Shown here: positions 1 to 8,270 of the stretch, piece by piece
Numbering within the stretch: position 1 is the first letter of the stretch
Layout: every line of letters starts with the position of its first letter
Assembly (NCBI GenBank): GCA_946803715.1
Contig: CAMPET010000366.1
Coordinates: forward strand, 37,070-51,844
DNA: 14,775 bases
Origin: Beroe ovata
Lineage: Eukaryota > Ctenophora > Nuda > Beroida > Beroidae
Reading direction: 5' to 3'
Notes under the pieces: model-generated
What the model saw: only the letters and a program-made list of their open reading frames with translations
Databases searched by the model: none
What the model was told of the DNA's origin: nothing
Made by a program: the position numbers and the translations under genes

Positions 1-43
1 GTGTGTGAGTGTGTGTATGTGTGTGTATGTGTGTGTGTGTGTG
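1..43. repeat. (GT)n microsatellite
   Basis: Imperfect GT dinucleotide run at the window edge, interrupted by GA and AT steps. It probably continues to the left. The open frame through it encodes only Val/Cys alternation and is not a gene. Confidence 0.95.
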
Positions 44-2731
44 CACTGCCGATAGAAGAGGGCGTGGGGAGGGAGATGAAAGAGGAGGGGGAATATTATT
101 TATGGTGGAGCTCTCTTGTTAATGTTCCCCAAACCGTCTCCATTATTGCAGCTCCCCCCTCTCTTAGTCTCTTCCCGCCATAGTCACACAGCTATTGCAG
201 GTGCTCTCGTTCTATCTCTTTGATCTTCTTCTTCTTGATGTGGGGGCTCTGTGGGACTCGGTCCGTGAGCTTGATACTTGGGAGATTATTGATTAGGGAA
301 CCTGATATCGGGATCTTCACTATCCGAACACTATGGCAGTGGAACAAGTGTTTTGCGTGATATTACAAGTCTACTGGAAGCGTAAATCTTCATGAACAGA
401 TCCATGAGAAGTGGCGGTATACTTTGTTTGAAGTAGTTCCTCATATTCTCTCACATCGAGCCTAACGGTCATCACTCTTTTTTGCGCTGCCCAAATTCTC
501 TTGAAAACTATTACGTGCTGACTCGAAAGGCATAATATCTCGCATTATCTATACGAAACGATTACATCATTACACTATGTTAAACAGTGTGGCACGCAGC
601 TAATTGCATAATGAGATAATGGCCATGACACGGGAGACGAAGAGCTACCACCGGCAAAAGGTGTCGATTGAAATGCAGCTCGGTAAAGAATGTGCTTTTT
701 TGTCATGGCTTTTGAATAGCATATTCTTTTGTTCTCACTTGGCATTTTTATAGAATGACTGAAAAGTATTATGTCGTTGACAATTGGTTTTTCTTTTCTT
801 GGGTGTGTAGAAAGGTTGAACTCAGATATTAGCTCTTTTTAGCCCAGCTCTTTGCACTTATGGACCATTTTCTCTCGCTCACTCACTCAGAACACACGTT
901 ATATTGTCCAAATCGACTATAATCCGTCGACAGCCGCGTATCGGCAGTATTTACAAAGACATCCAGGTACTCAGTAAACAGTTAATAGACATTTGGTAGA
1001 CACCAGTATTTTCCACTAAAAGTGTCTGTACGTACTGGTCTATTATCGGTCTCTTGACAAATCAGGTCAACTGTATGAACTGATTAATCAATGATTATCC
1101 TTGCTTATTACCACTCACTCTGGTAGCATAACGCATGGTGCAGATGGTATATACCACCCTGACATAGCGCATGTACCAGATGGTACCATGACAGGACTAC
1201 TATACCACCACTGTATACAGGACTATACCACTGTATACTGTAATTACTCCTGTACAATACAGAGACAACACCAGCATACACATTACACGCTGCTATCATG
1301 GCTGTGGTTCCTGAACTTTATGTTCATGATTTCAGTTACTCGCGTTTGATATGCTTCCTGTCCACTGTCCTGGGTTGAATGATTCCCGAGCCAGAATGTC
1401 ATCATTCCGAGGCAACAATTTAACTTGACTCCACAATCTGCATCTAAGTTGTTCAAAAAGATGAAACTATATATCTGCCCAGATTAAACGCTACAGTCAT
1501 GTGATTGATCTTGATTTCCTGGTTCCTTCTATGTATCAACAATGCAATTCTACTGTGTAACCAGCAATCAGCATAATGAAGTATTGTGTAGCTCCCATTC
1601 TTTGGTGTTGATTGCTACTATATAGTCAGTCAGCAGGACTCTGCAAGAGATTGTGCAATCATTGCAGCTGGGATGAATTGTACAACTATTCTGAGGTTCA
1701 CTATCAACCTAAACCTAGTCCAATACAATAGGCTCATATATCACGTATTACAAATGTTCATTGTTCAGCTTGGCTCCCATTTGTGGATTCACTTTAGCAA
1801 GGGCACTGTAATAAGTTCTTCAAAATGGTAATTGTTTCCGGGGGACCAGGTTTGGACCAACCACTCTCATACCCATCCTGAGAGCGATCACTTGGTTGCT
1901 TAGGGAGCTACTTTCCTGTCTCTCATTCAGATAGAATTGACTGTTTTTGCCTCCAATCAAACAAATCATTTTCCTAACAATTAACACTCCAATACTAGCT
2001 GCCTATCCAAGTGAGTGTGAAGCAAAGGCCTTCTTCAGTTTTGCCATGCTCAGTGAGCATCTAAAGATGTCTCTAAATGAAAATAAACATTTGTGGACCA
2101 ACCATGCGTAAGCCGTAACCATATATTATTATCCTGGTTTTGTTTGTTTGCTTACCATCTCGAAACTTCATGTGGCATTTGGCTGGAAATTACAGTTCTA
2201 TTATCATGGCATTTGTCTTCTTCTTTTCATACTCATAACAGCTGATATAACCTTTCTCTTTGGTTCAGAATCAGCTCAAAGCCGGGTAATTTGCTCATCA
2301 GTCAGTGCATGCATATTTTCAACATGATGATTCATCAATGATGAGTAGATGCTTCATTTCCTGGTATTGAACATTGCAGTAATACCTCTACTGCCCAATG
2401 CTTTATTGTAGTGACCTTTAACCCTTTAGGTTCGTTTGTTAGAGAAGGGCTTCATCCCAGTCCTTGTTGATGACTCAGAGTAATAGCACTCTGATTACTT
2501 TGACCCTACTCGCTTGTTGTGCTCCTTCATAATAACTGTTGCCGCGTTTTCTACAGAAATCTCTGCCCTTTGCAGCAGAGAAATAGTACTCAGTTACATG
2601 TCTGCTGAGTGTTTTACTGGAATGATGACGTAGCTAGGTATTGTTGTAGTGACTGATCTCTGATGCTTTTACGACAGATCTTGGATGAACTTGGCTATAA
2701 TTATGTATACCAACGTGATCAATCTCCGATC
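44..2731. other. Intergenic or intronic DNA, no gene recognised
   Basis: No exon with a recognisable protein family was found on either strand. Open frames are short and full of biased or random residues. Small structures are present: an imperfect duplication at 1192-1217 and 1218-1237 (the second copy lacks two 3-base blocks), and a 7-base-stem hairpin at 2560-2581 (TCTCTGC / GCAGAGA). If the phosphatase gene has an upstream FERM-coding part, this stretch could lie within a long intron, but nothing here proves it. Confidence 0.5.
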
Positions 2732-2797
2732 TGTGTTTGTGTGTATGTGTGGTTGTGTGTATGTGTGGTTATGTGTGTGTATGTATGTATGTGTTTG
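2732..2797. repeat. Degenerate (GT)n/(GTAT)n microsatellite
   Basis: GT-rich run with recurring TGTGTATGTGTGGTT blocks and a GTAT-type tail. It is a simple-sequence repeat with no coding meaning. Confidence 0.9.
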
Positions 2798-2947
2798 TAA
2801 TTATCTAGCCACTCCAATTGTGACTCACATTGTTCTCTGACTCCCTCCCTAACTCCAATTAGCGCTTCAAGTTTTCCAATCAGCAGTAATCATCATATTG
2901 TTTCCAAGATTGCTGCATACTGTCATGTGTGTGTACTGTTTGTTTCC

Positions 2948-3025
2948 GTGTGTGTGTGCGTGTCTTAGTGTGTGTGAGTGTGTGTGAGTGTGTGTGTGCC
3001 TCTCTCTCTCTCTCTCTCTCTCTCT
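2948..3025. repeat. Compound (GT)n-(TC)n microsatellite
   Basis: A GT-rich run (2948-2999) joins directly to a pure TC run (3000-3025). Both strands stay open through it, giving Arg-Glu, Thr-His or Ser-Leu repeats that are artefacts of the dinucleotide repeat. Confidence 0.95.
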
Positions 3026-3233
3026 GAGTGTTTGTGTGAGTACCCTCCCTTTCTCTCGCCACCCATCTTCCCCCTGCACTCTACTTCTCTGGCTGCAGTT
3101 GTTGTTTAACAGTCAACTCCCAGCAGTACGTCTTCCAAGCATAACCGCGCACACTATAATTCTCTGTATAACTTGCATTCTCTAGCTTCCTGTCTCCTTG
3201 TGAGTACAATATACCGATTTGTTTGCCTACCAA

Positions 3234-3259
3234 ACACACACACACACACACACACACAC
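3234..3259. repeat. (CA)n microsatellite
   Basis: Essentially pure CA dinucleotide run, one of three CA runs between 3234 and 3883. Confidence 0.95.
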
Positions 3260-3338
3260 GCCTAACTCACTGACCTGCAGATCGTACTCAACTCGATGCA
3301 CAGATACCAGCCTCGGATTCATATCATGATGGCGCAGG

Positions 3339-3356
3339 NACACACACACACACACT
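3339..3356. repeat. (CA)n microsatellite next to an ambiguous base
   Basis: A short CA run begins right after an N at 3339. The N at the edge of a simple repeat suggests an assembly or base-calling ambiguity, so the true repeat length may differ. Confidence 0.85.
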
Positions 3357-3388
3357 CAGTTCATGGAGTAGCACTATTCTCGGTTAAA

Positions 3389-3486
3389 CTCGTGATCTCC
3401 TCTGTCTTAACCCGTGAATCACGAGCCAGATCTGTAATTAATTGAAACTGATTGTTGTTCTACGAGTGACGTTAGTATACGTCACT
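3389..3486. repeat. Two adjacent perfect 8-base inverted repeats
   Basis: CTCGTGAT (3389-3396) pairs with ATCACGAG (3418-3425). AGTGACGT (3465-3472) pairs with ACGTCACT (3479-3486) across a 6-base loop; the latter carries two TGACGT half-sites of the CRE/ATF type. They could be paired factor sites or chance palindromes in non-coding DNA. Confidence 0.5.
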
Positions 3487-3846
3487 TGCTCTAAGTTAAA
3501 AATCAAGCTGTTTCCTTTTGTCTTCACCATAACTGATATAAAGAAAACAATAGAGGAAACACTACAGTGTATGTCCGTGTCTGTTTAACACTGTTTTACT
3601 GTTTTACATTAGTCAGAGATCTGTGATTGTTCTACCACTATCCCACGCCTGTATATATAAATCTGTCTAGCCTACTTGAGGAAACATGGATTCAGTGCTT
3701 TTAAACCATGAGAAAGACGTGTATGCAACTAGCTGTGTCTAGCTATTGGTAATTACTCAAATTCATCAGTGTTTCTGCTGCATGCAGGCCAGGAAGTGCA
3801 GTGACTACCTTTGGCAAATTGTCAGCCTTCACTCTTTTCCTTCACG

Positions 3847-3883
3847 AAACACACACACACACACACACTCACACACGCACACT
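3847..3883. repeat. (CA)n microsatellite, slightly interrupted
   Basis: CA dinucleotide run with TC and GC interruptions near its 3' end. Confidence 0.95.
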
Positions 3884-4103
3884 CCCATTACTTCTTGCCA
3901 ATTTTAGTGCACTCACTATACGTGAGCTCTCTCTCTACCGATCCACGCCCATGAAACACGTTTTGTATGTATCATTCTGTGCGTTGCAAGCTCTAACTTC
4001 GCTCTTCCACCCCTAAACCTTTATTCTCCCCTAGTTTTTCGTACTGATCTCTCATTCTCCTCTCTTTCCCTGTCAGCTCGTGGCATTTATCGTGACTCGG
4101 CAG

Positions 4104-4113
4104 GTCACGTGAC
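4104..4113. promoter_or_regulatory. GTCACGTGAC E-box palindrome
   Basis: A perfect 10-base palindrome with a CACGTG core, the type of site bound by bHLH-zip factors (USF, MITF/TFEB, Myc/Max). It lies about 60 bases upstream of a TATA-like box and about 460 bases upstream of the first recognised phosphatase codon. The regulatory role is inferred from sequence and position only. Confidence 0.4.
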
Positions 4114-4171
4114 ACCTGTAGCGAGTAGAAATAGTTTTTTCTTGCCAAGGTTTAGTGTATGTGACAAGGAG

Positions 4172-4179
4172 TATAAATA
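4172..4179 (+). promoter_or_regulatory. TATA-like box (TATAAATA)
   Basis: TATAAATA in a moderately A+T-rich setting, downstream of the CACGTG palindrome. If it is functional, transcription would start near 4200-4210, giving a leader of about 360 bases before the ATG at 4568. That leader would contain an upstream ATG at 4221 opening a short frame of about 37 codons. An alternative promoter element, an inverted CCAAT box matching the NF-Y consensus (CTGATTGGCTG, 4513-4523), lies only about 45 bases before that ATG, so the real start site is unclear. Confidence 0.3.
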
Positions 4180-4567
4180 TATCGTTGACTGGATTCTTGT
4201 CTCGTTTCTATCACTATAACATGTGTGTCGAATTTTGTGTAACAATTCCGTCGAATTGTAGTATTTCGTTCTCGACGTTTTGTGCGAATAGTTTTGTTAA
4301 ATGCTGCAATTCGCTTTGCCTGATACGAGCTTGACTTTCTTCCTTACCTGAGTTTCGTATTTCAAATTCAATAAACGCATGGAAATCTCTGTTTAGATGT
4401 ATCTGAATAGGCTACAAGATGCAACATAGAAGAACAGTTTCCTCATGATCACATTGATAGCGTGATAATCTCGCCGTTGCTTGGCATTACGACACCCTAG
4501 GATACCACGATTCTGATTGGCTGTCGCAAGGCAGCAACGCGTGAGCTTGTGATTGAGACGTTTCAAT

Positions 4568-5399
4568 ATGGACTGCAAGAGCTGGGAAGTGAGACATTCG
4601 CGTTACCACCAACATCACAAACACCTCAAGTATTTCTACACGAAACCATGCCAGCCAACCCAGCTTGGAAAACATCTGCCAATGGGAGGGAACTACCTGC
4701 CTCCCCCTAAAAAGAGCAACCTAGCAAAGGTTGCTAAGGGCAACCTTCTAACTGTTGCTAACGGAAACCAGGATTCTAACCTTTCCATGAATGACAAAAA
4801 CACAGACGACGTGGCAATTGACGAAGTGTCTGTTCCGAAATACGTGGCGTCCACTCTCAAACACGTGACTCTGAATGGTAACCACGCAACAAAGCTACCT
4901 GATCACGTGTCAAAGACATCGAATCACGTGACACAACACTCCCTTATCGGTACTGTTATCAACTGTCTACCGTCGCGTGGTGGTGGCTCGACGCTCGGTA
5001 CTCTCGCTGCGCTTCGGCAGAAGATGTCGTTTGGAACAATGCCAAGTTTCCGAGAGGGCAAGACCTCCGCAAAACCTCCACCGACAATCGTCAAGATCCC
5101 GCCTGGAGTATCCCACGAACCTTGCACCCAGACGAAAGCCTCAACAACCGGCTGCCCGGGCAATTTCCAAACCCTCCCTCCGCCCTATAATTCAAAACCT
5201 GTCGACCACGTTTCAAAACCGTTCGATTACAAGTTCGAACCGTCCGATCTTCCCGTCGTGAACGGAAACCGACATCACTGGTTCGAGGATCTGACTATTG
5301 CAGATTTACCAATTTCCGATATGATAGCAGTCCAGGACTCGGAAATGCCAAGTTGTTCGAACTCAAGTGACGAAGTCACCGACCTTAATCACACCGACC
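4568..5399 (+). CDS. PTP exon 1 as modelled: linker with 7-residue repeats and PPPY motif
   Basis: The reading frame is open from 4553, just after an in-frame TGA at 4550-4552, and the first ATG is at 4568. The exon ends in a good donor (C|GTAAGT) with one base of a split codon. Residues 91-125 form five 7-residue units with His or Tyr at the second position ([28 protein letters not shown]). Residues 206-233 form a second, weaker run containing DHVSKPF. Residues 204-207 are PPPY. Residues near 9-16 (RHSRYHQH) loosely resemble the last helix of FERM domains. The true 5' boundary could therefore be a splice acceptor (for example AG at 4578-4581) rather than a start codon, although no good pyrimidine tract precedes it. 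Confidence 0.75.
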
Positions 5400-8270
5400 G
5401 TAAGTTTGGGAAATGTCAGACAGTAGACACTTTCCATTGTTCCCTCTACATCTTGGAGTTCACAACAAATTCACAGCACGGTTACACATTACACAATCTA
5501 ACTCCCACGCGTTTTCACTGCTCACTCAAGACAAAACTACCGATGTGCGTATTTATAGTAACAACCAAACGTCGTTTGCACTGTACATTGCATTCTGCGT
5601 TTACTGACTCTCGAAAAGCCAATTCCGTCCAAAAATAGCACTTCATAAACGTTATATATGCATGCAGAAAGCTTTAAAATTTCTTCCGCGGTAAATTTTG
5701 TATGCTCTATGTTCTTAAGTTTCCCTGTAGTTTATCTTTACTCCACCTATTTCAGAATCAGGTAGTGTGTCCGCTACGCCCCCCAGCAAGCGATCATTCA
5801 TTCCTCCCTGCAACGGTGATTCCCCCTCAAAAACAGACCTTGTGAGTACTGGAATCAGCTGTTATACCCATGCGTAACACGTGCGTGGTACATGTGTAAG
5901 AGTCACGCGTGTAAGAGTCACGCGTTACATTGCGCGTGAGTTTTTGTGCCATGAATAAGCAAGGTTCCGTTGATGAAGTGCTCTGTCTTGGGAATTGCTC
6001 TGTCTCGGTAATTAATGCGATTATCACGTCCTTCCGAACCTCGCTGTCGCAATGATAATACGATGAAAAGAAGCGTGATTCATGATACGTGATTGAACCA
6101 GTCACATGCAAAACGGTTATAAGTATTCCACAATCAACGAGCTATGTTATTCCAATGCAAGTTATTTTATTCCAGGTTTCTACTTGATAAATGCAAGTTT
6201 AAACTACAATGTTTGATAAATACATGCTCCATGTTTAATCTTAATATTAAACATATTTACAAACGTTACTGATCGTAAGCGAGCAAATATTTTCAAAAAT
6301 TTCATGAAGATATGAATAAAACTTTTTTAAACTCTGGGAAAATGAGGTGATTTTCTCCTCTCTACTTGACAAGAAATGCTCCTCTTTGATTCACGTGATA
6401 CTTTCTCGGAATTCAATTTTCGCTATCTAATGATCATGATTATGTTTCAGCGAAATCAGATATTGAAAATGCTCTCAACTCCTGAGGAGATCAGACTGGA
6501 GTATCTCGGGATTGAAAAGAGCAAATCGGGAGGTGATTTGCAGCCTGAAGTAGAAATTTCAGGAACAAAATATTATGATGAGATAACCATTCTTCTTGAC
6601 GGCCCGTAGCCGTTTCACGCGATCTGTGACGACACCCCTATTATTTTATCCGAGATAGTGATGACCCGCTTGTACCCTAGGAACGCACATAATCGCAAAC
6701 ATGCCCGACAACAAACCGACCAACAGATTCAGGGACATAGTCCCCTACGACGACACAAGGGTTGTCCTGAAGCGAGGAAATGGCAGGGACTACATCAACG
6801 CCAGCCATATCACGGTAAGAGGGGAGTTGCACGTTGCTTCTCGGTTGCTAAGATGGTTGCTGGGTTACTACACGGTTGCTGGGGTAACCCTATACGGTTG
6901 CTGGGGTTGTTGTTCGGATCTTGACACCACTTTTTCAGATCGAGAAAGCGCCCTTCAGGTACATCCTCTCACAAGGTCCCAAACCGAACACTGTCGACGA
7001 CTTCTGGAAGATGGTGTGGGATAATGGGATCACCGTCATTGCGATGCTCACCCAACTCAAGTGAGAAATCCAGCAATTAGTGACTCTTTATCTCAAACTC
7101 CATGCTCCGCTGATCTATGATAATATTTCACATCCTTCGATTCAACGCTATTAAACCTGGAATAGTGAAATCGGTAGAATTTTGGATCCCGACTCGGCTC
7201 CATGTGACGTCATCACACACGTAGGGAGGGATACAAAGCGAAGTGTTGTCAGTACTGGCCAGAGGAGGAGGGAGAGGAGTTGAAGACTGACGAGCTGTCA
7301 GTCAAACTGTCATTCGCACGGGATGACGTGCTGTACATGACACGGGGATTCCAGATATGCGAACTGACATCGGAACGATCGGTCAGTATAGGTTGAGATG
7401 GTTTCTCTTTTTTGAGTTAGGGTGTCCATTGAACTTGAATCTATCAAGTTAGCTATGTTTTATTCCCAGAAATAAGAATCTAGACAATATACAAATAATG
7501 ATTAAAATTCCAGGGAAAGGGCTCATAGTTATGTTTAACAATGAATTGTTTATTTAACGCAGGAGTTATATTATTTCATCAGCAAAGTTGCTGATTCCCA
7601 ATATTCGCAGATGGATGTAATACACTTACAATTCACGAGTTGGCCTGATCACGGAGTACCGAAAACACCAAAAGATCTACTCGGTAAGTTCACGGGTATC
7701 TTCCCTTCAAAAAACGAAAAAAATGTGTTTTTGATCTATAACCTTGATCTATAACCAAAATATCGTCACTTCCCCCCCCCCATTTCAAATCTCACCTCTG
7801 CTCATTTCCCTCCTCCCTCCGCAGACTATCTCGATGAAGTCCAGGGGTTCATGAGGGAGATAGAGCCCCCATTCGAGGGCTCCGTCCCCCTTCTCATTCA
7901 CTGTAGTGCCGGAGTGGGACGGAGTGGGGTTCTTCTTATCATGGATATTCTCACGAGAACTTTCACCAACAACGAGGTAGGGGCACTCAATCATTCCTCC
8001 TAGTTACACCTATTCCTCTTCCTTCTCCGCTCAATCTCTCTCCCTCTAACCCCCCTGGCGTCCCCCAACCCCCCTCCCTCCCCCTACCTCCTCTTTCTCC
8101 CCCTGTGTAGCACGCCCCCTAACCCTCTCTCNCCTGTGTAGCACGTGGATATCCCCGGAACACTCCGACATCTCCGGACCATGCGATCTCACATCGTGCA
8201 GACGGAGGAACAGTATCTCTTCATCTACAATGCTCTCCTAGCCTTCCTCGACCAACAACGTCTCATATAA
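4568..8270 (+). CDS. Non-receptor-type protein tyrosine phosphatase, nine exons, 588 residues as modelled
   Basis: The enzyme would hydrolyse phosphotyrosine on proteins in the cytoplasm. The join 4568-5399, 5756-5841, 6451-6532, 6681-6814, 6939-7060, 7225-7381, 7611-7683, 7825-7976, 8142-8270 totals 1767 bases and stays in frame to TAA. Residues 1-306 are a disordered-looking linker with 7-residue repeats and a PPPY motif (204-207), the type bound by WW domains. Residues 320-588 are a full PTP domain: phosphotyrosine loop NRFRD (348-352), WPD loop (482-484, general acid Asp484), P-loop HCSAGVGRS (521-529, Cys522, Arg528) and Q-loop (Gln566, Gln570). Family membership is certain. The subfamily is not: PPx[15 protein letters not shown] and a C-terminal RLI recall PTPN14/PTPN21, but other stretches resemble PTPN13/20 and PTPN5/7/R. 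Those FERM PTPs carry an N-terminal FERM domain, absent here, so upstream exons may lie outside the window. The ATG at 4568 has A at -3 and G at +4. Confidence 0.93.
5756..5841 (+). CDS. PTP exon 2: linker
   Basis: The acceptor is TTTCAG and the donor is CTT|GTGAGT. The exon encodes residues 278-306, rich in Ser and Pro ([20 protein letters not shown]). It joins exon 1 in phase 1 and ends in phase 0. The exon is called from its splice sites and its in-frame joining to both neighbours; the residues match no domain. Confidence 0.7.
5842..6450 (+). other. PTP intron 2 (609 bases), with a short tandem duplication
   Basis: The longest intron of the gene and A+T-rich in its second half. It contains two perfect tandem copies of a 15-base unit, TGTAAGAGTCACGCG (5895-5909 and 5910-5924), plus CACGTG at 5878 and 6392. 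No additional exon was recognised. Confidence 0.65.
6451..6532 (+). CDS. PTP exon 3: start of catalytic-domain N-terminal helix
   Basis: The acceptor is TGTTTCAG. The exon encodes residues 307-333 plus one base, ending ...[12 protein letters not shown]. The donor is G|GTGATT. The frame stays open to a TAG at 6607, but splicing at 6532 is required: it joins in phase to exon 4 and restores a spacing between the LEY element and the NRFRD loop equal to that I recall for human PTPN14. Confidence 0.8.
6681..6814 (+). CDS. PTP exon 4: phosphotyrosine-recognition loop
   Basis: The acceptor is CCCTAG and the donor is ACG|GTAAGA. It encodes residues 334-378, including [14 protein letters not shown] and DYINASHIT, the first two conserved PTP motifs. 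The position equivalent to PTP1B Tyr46 is Phe350 here, an aromatic replacement that should keep substrate stacking. Confidence 0.95.
6815..6938 (+). repeat. PTP intron 4 with GGTTGCT repeats
   Basis: A 124-base intron carrying four GGTTGCT cores (at 6843, 6855, 6874 and 6896). Two of them lie in an exact 13-base direct repeat, CGGTTGCTGGGGT, at 6873-6885 and 6895-6907. The acceptor is CTTTTTCAG. Confidence 0.8.
6939..7060 (+). CDS. PTP exon 5: SQGP...DFWKMVW motif
   Basis: Encodes residues 379-418 plus two bases, with [18 protein letters not shown] and VIAMLTQL, all standard classical-PTP motifs. The donor is AA|GTGAGA. Confidence 0.96.
7225..7381 (+). CDS. PTP exon 6: KC..YWP motif
   Basis: The acceptor is ACGTAG and the exon completes a split Lys codon. 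It encodes residues 419-471 with [16 protein letters not shown], the conserved KC..YWP element. The donor GTCAGT is weaker than the others but gives phase 0 and joins correctly to exon 7. Confidence 0.93.
7611..7683 (+). CDS. PTP exon 7: WPD loop
   Basis: The acceptor is TTCGCAG. It encodes residues 472-495 with [13 protein letters not shown], in which Asp484 is the predicted general acid. The donor is G|GTAAGT. Confidence 0.96.
7684..7824 (+). repeat. PTP intron 7 with a direct repeat and poly-C run
   Basis: A 141-base intron containing a perfect tandem pair of TTGATCTATAACC (7731-7743 and 7744-7756) and a run of ten C (7772-7781) ahead of a pyrimidine-rich acceptor. Confidence 0.85.
7825..7976 (+). 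CDS. PTP exon 8: catalytic P-loop
   Basis: The acceptor is CTCCGCAG. It encodes residues 496-546, including [10 protein letters not shown], with the nucleophilic Cys522 encoded by TGT at 7902-7904 and Arg528 by CGG at 7920-7922. Val replaces the commoner Ile in the signature, which several PTP subfamilies also show. The donor is GAG|GTAGGG. Confidence 0.97.
8100..8145 (+). repeat. Duplicated 3' splice site of the last PTP exon
   Basis: A 15-base block ending CCTGTGTAG|CACG occurs at 8100-8114 and again at 8131-8145 (with an N at 8132), 31 bases apart. Each copy has its own pyrimidine tract and AG. Only the second copy keeps the reading frame; using the first would add 31 bases and shift the frame. 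Confidence 0.85.
8142..8270 (+). CDS. PTP exon 9: Q-loop and C-terminus
   Basis: Encodes residues 547-588 and ends at TAA. It includes [19 protein letters not shown] with the conserved Gln566 and Gln570. The protein ends ...DQQRLI directly after the PTP fold, with no C-terminal tail. Confidence 0.96.
   Translation, partial: HVDIPGTLRHLRTMRSHIVQTEEQYLFIYNALLAFLDQQRLI

Noticed and set aside
1-183. Open frame through the GT run at the window start
   Set aside because: Val/Cys alternation from a dinucleotide repeat, GTG start, no family.
2867-3185. Open frames on both strands across the GT/TC microsatellite
   Set aside because: Arg-Glu, His-Thr and Ser-Leu strings are direct products of the simple repeat.
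4501-4710. Alternative 69-codon open frame overlapping the start of phosphatase exon 1, preceded by CCCTAG
   Set aside because: It looks mildly protein-like but ends at TAA 4708-4710 and cannot join the long linker frame without another unseen intron. The 4568 frame continues in phase into eight further exons.
4924-5261. Other-frame and minus-strand open frames inside phosphatase exon 1
   Set aside because: Shadows of the real frame with no recognisable similarity.
5827-6111. Minus-strand 94-codon open frame in phosphatase intron 2
   Set aside because: No recognisable family. Part of it is the 15-base tandem repeat, read as the duplicated residues RDSYT.
6533-6609. Read-through of exon 3 to TAG at 6607 as a true C-terminus
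   Set aside because: It would truncate the protein before the catalytic domain, and the donor at 6533 joins perfectly in phase with exon 4. Intron retention here would only make a short non-catalytic form.
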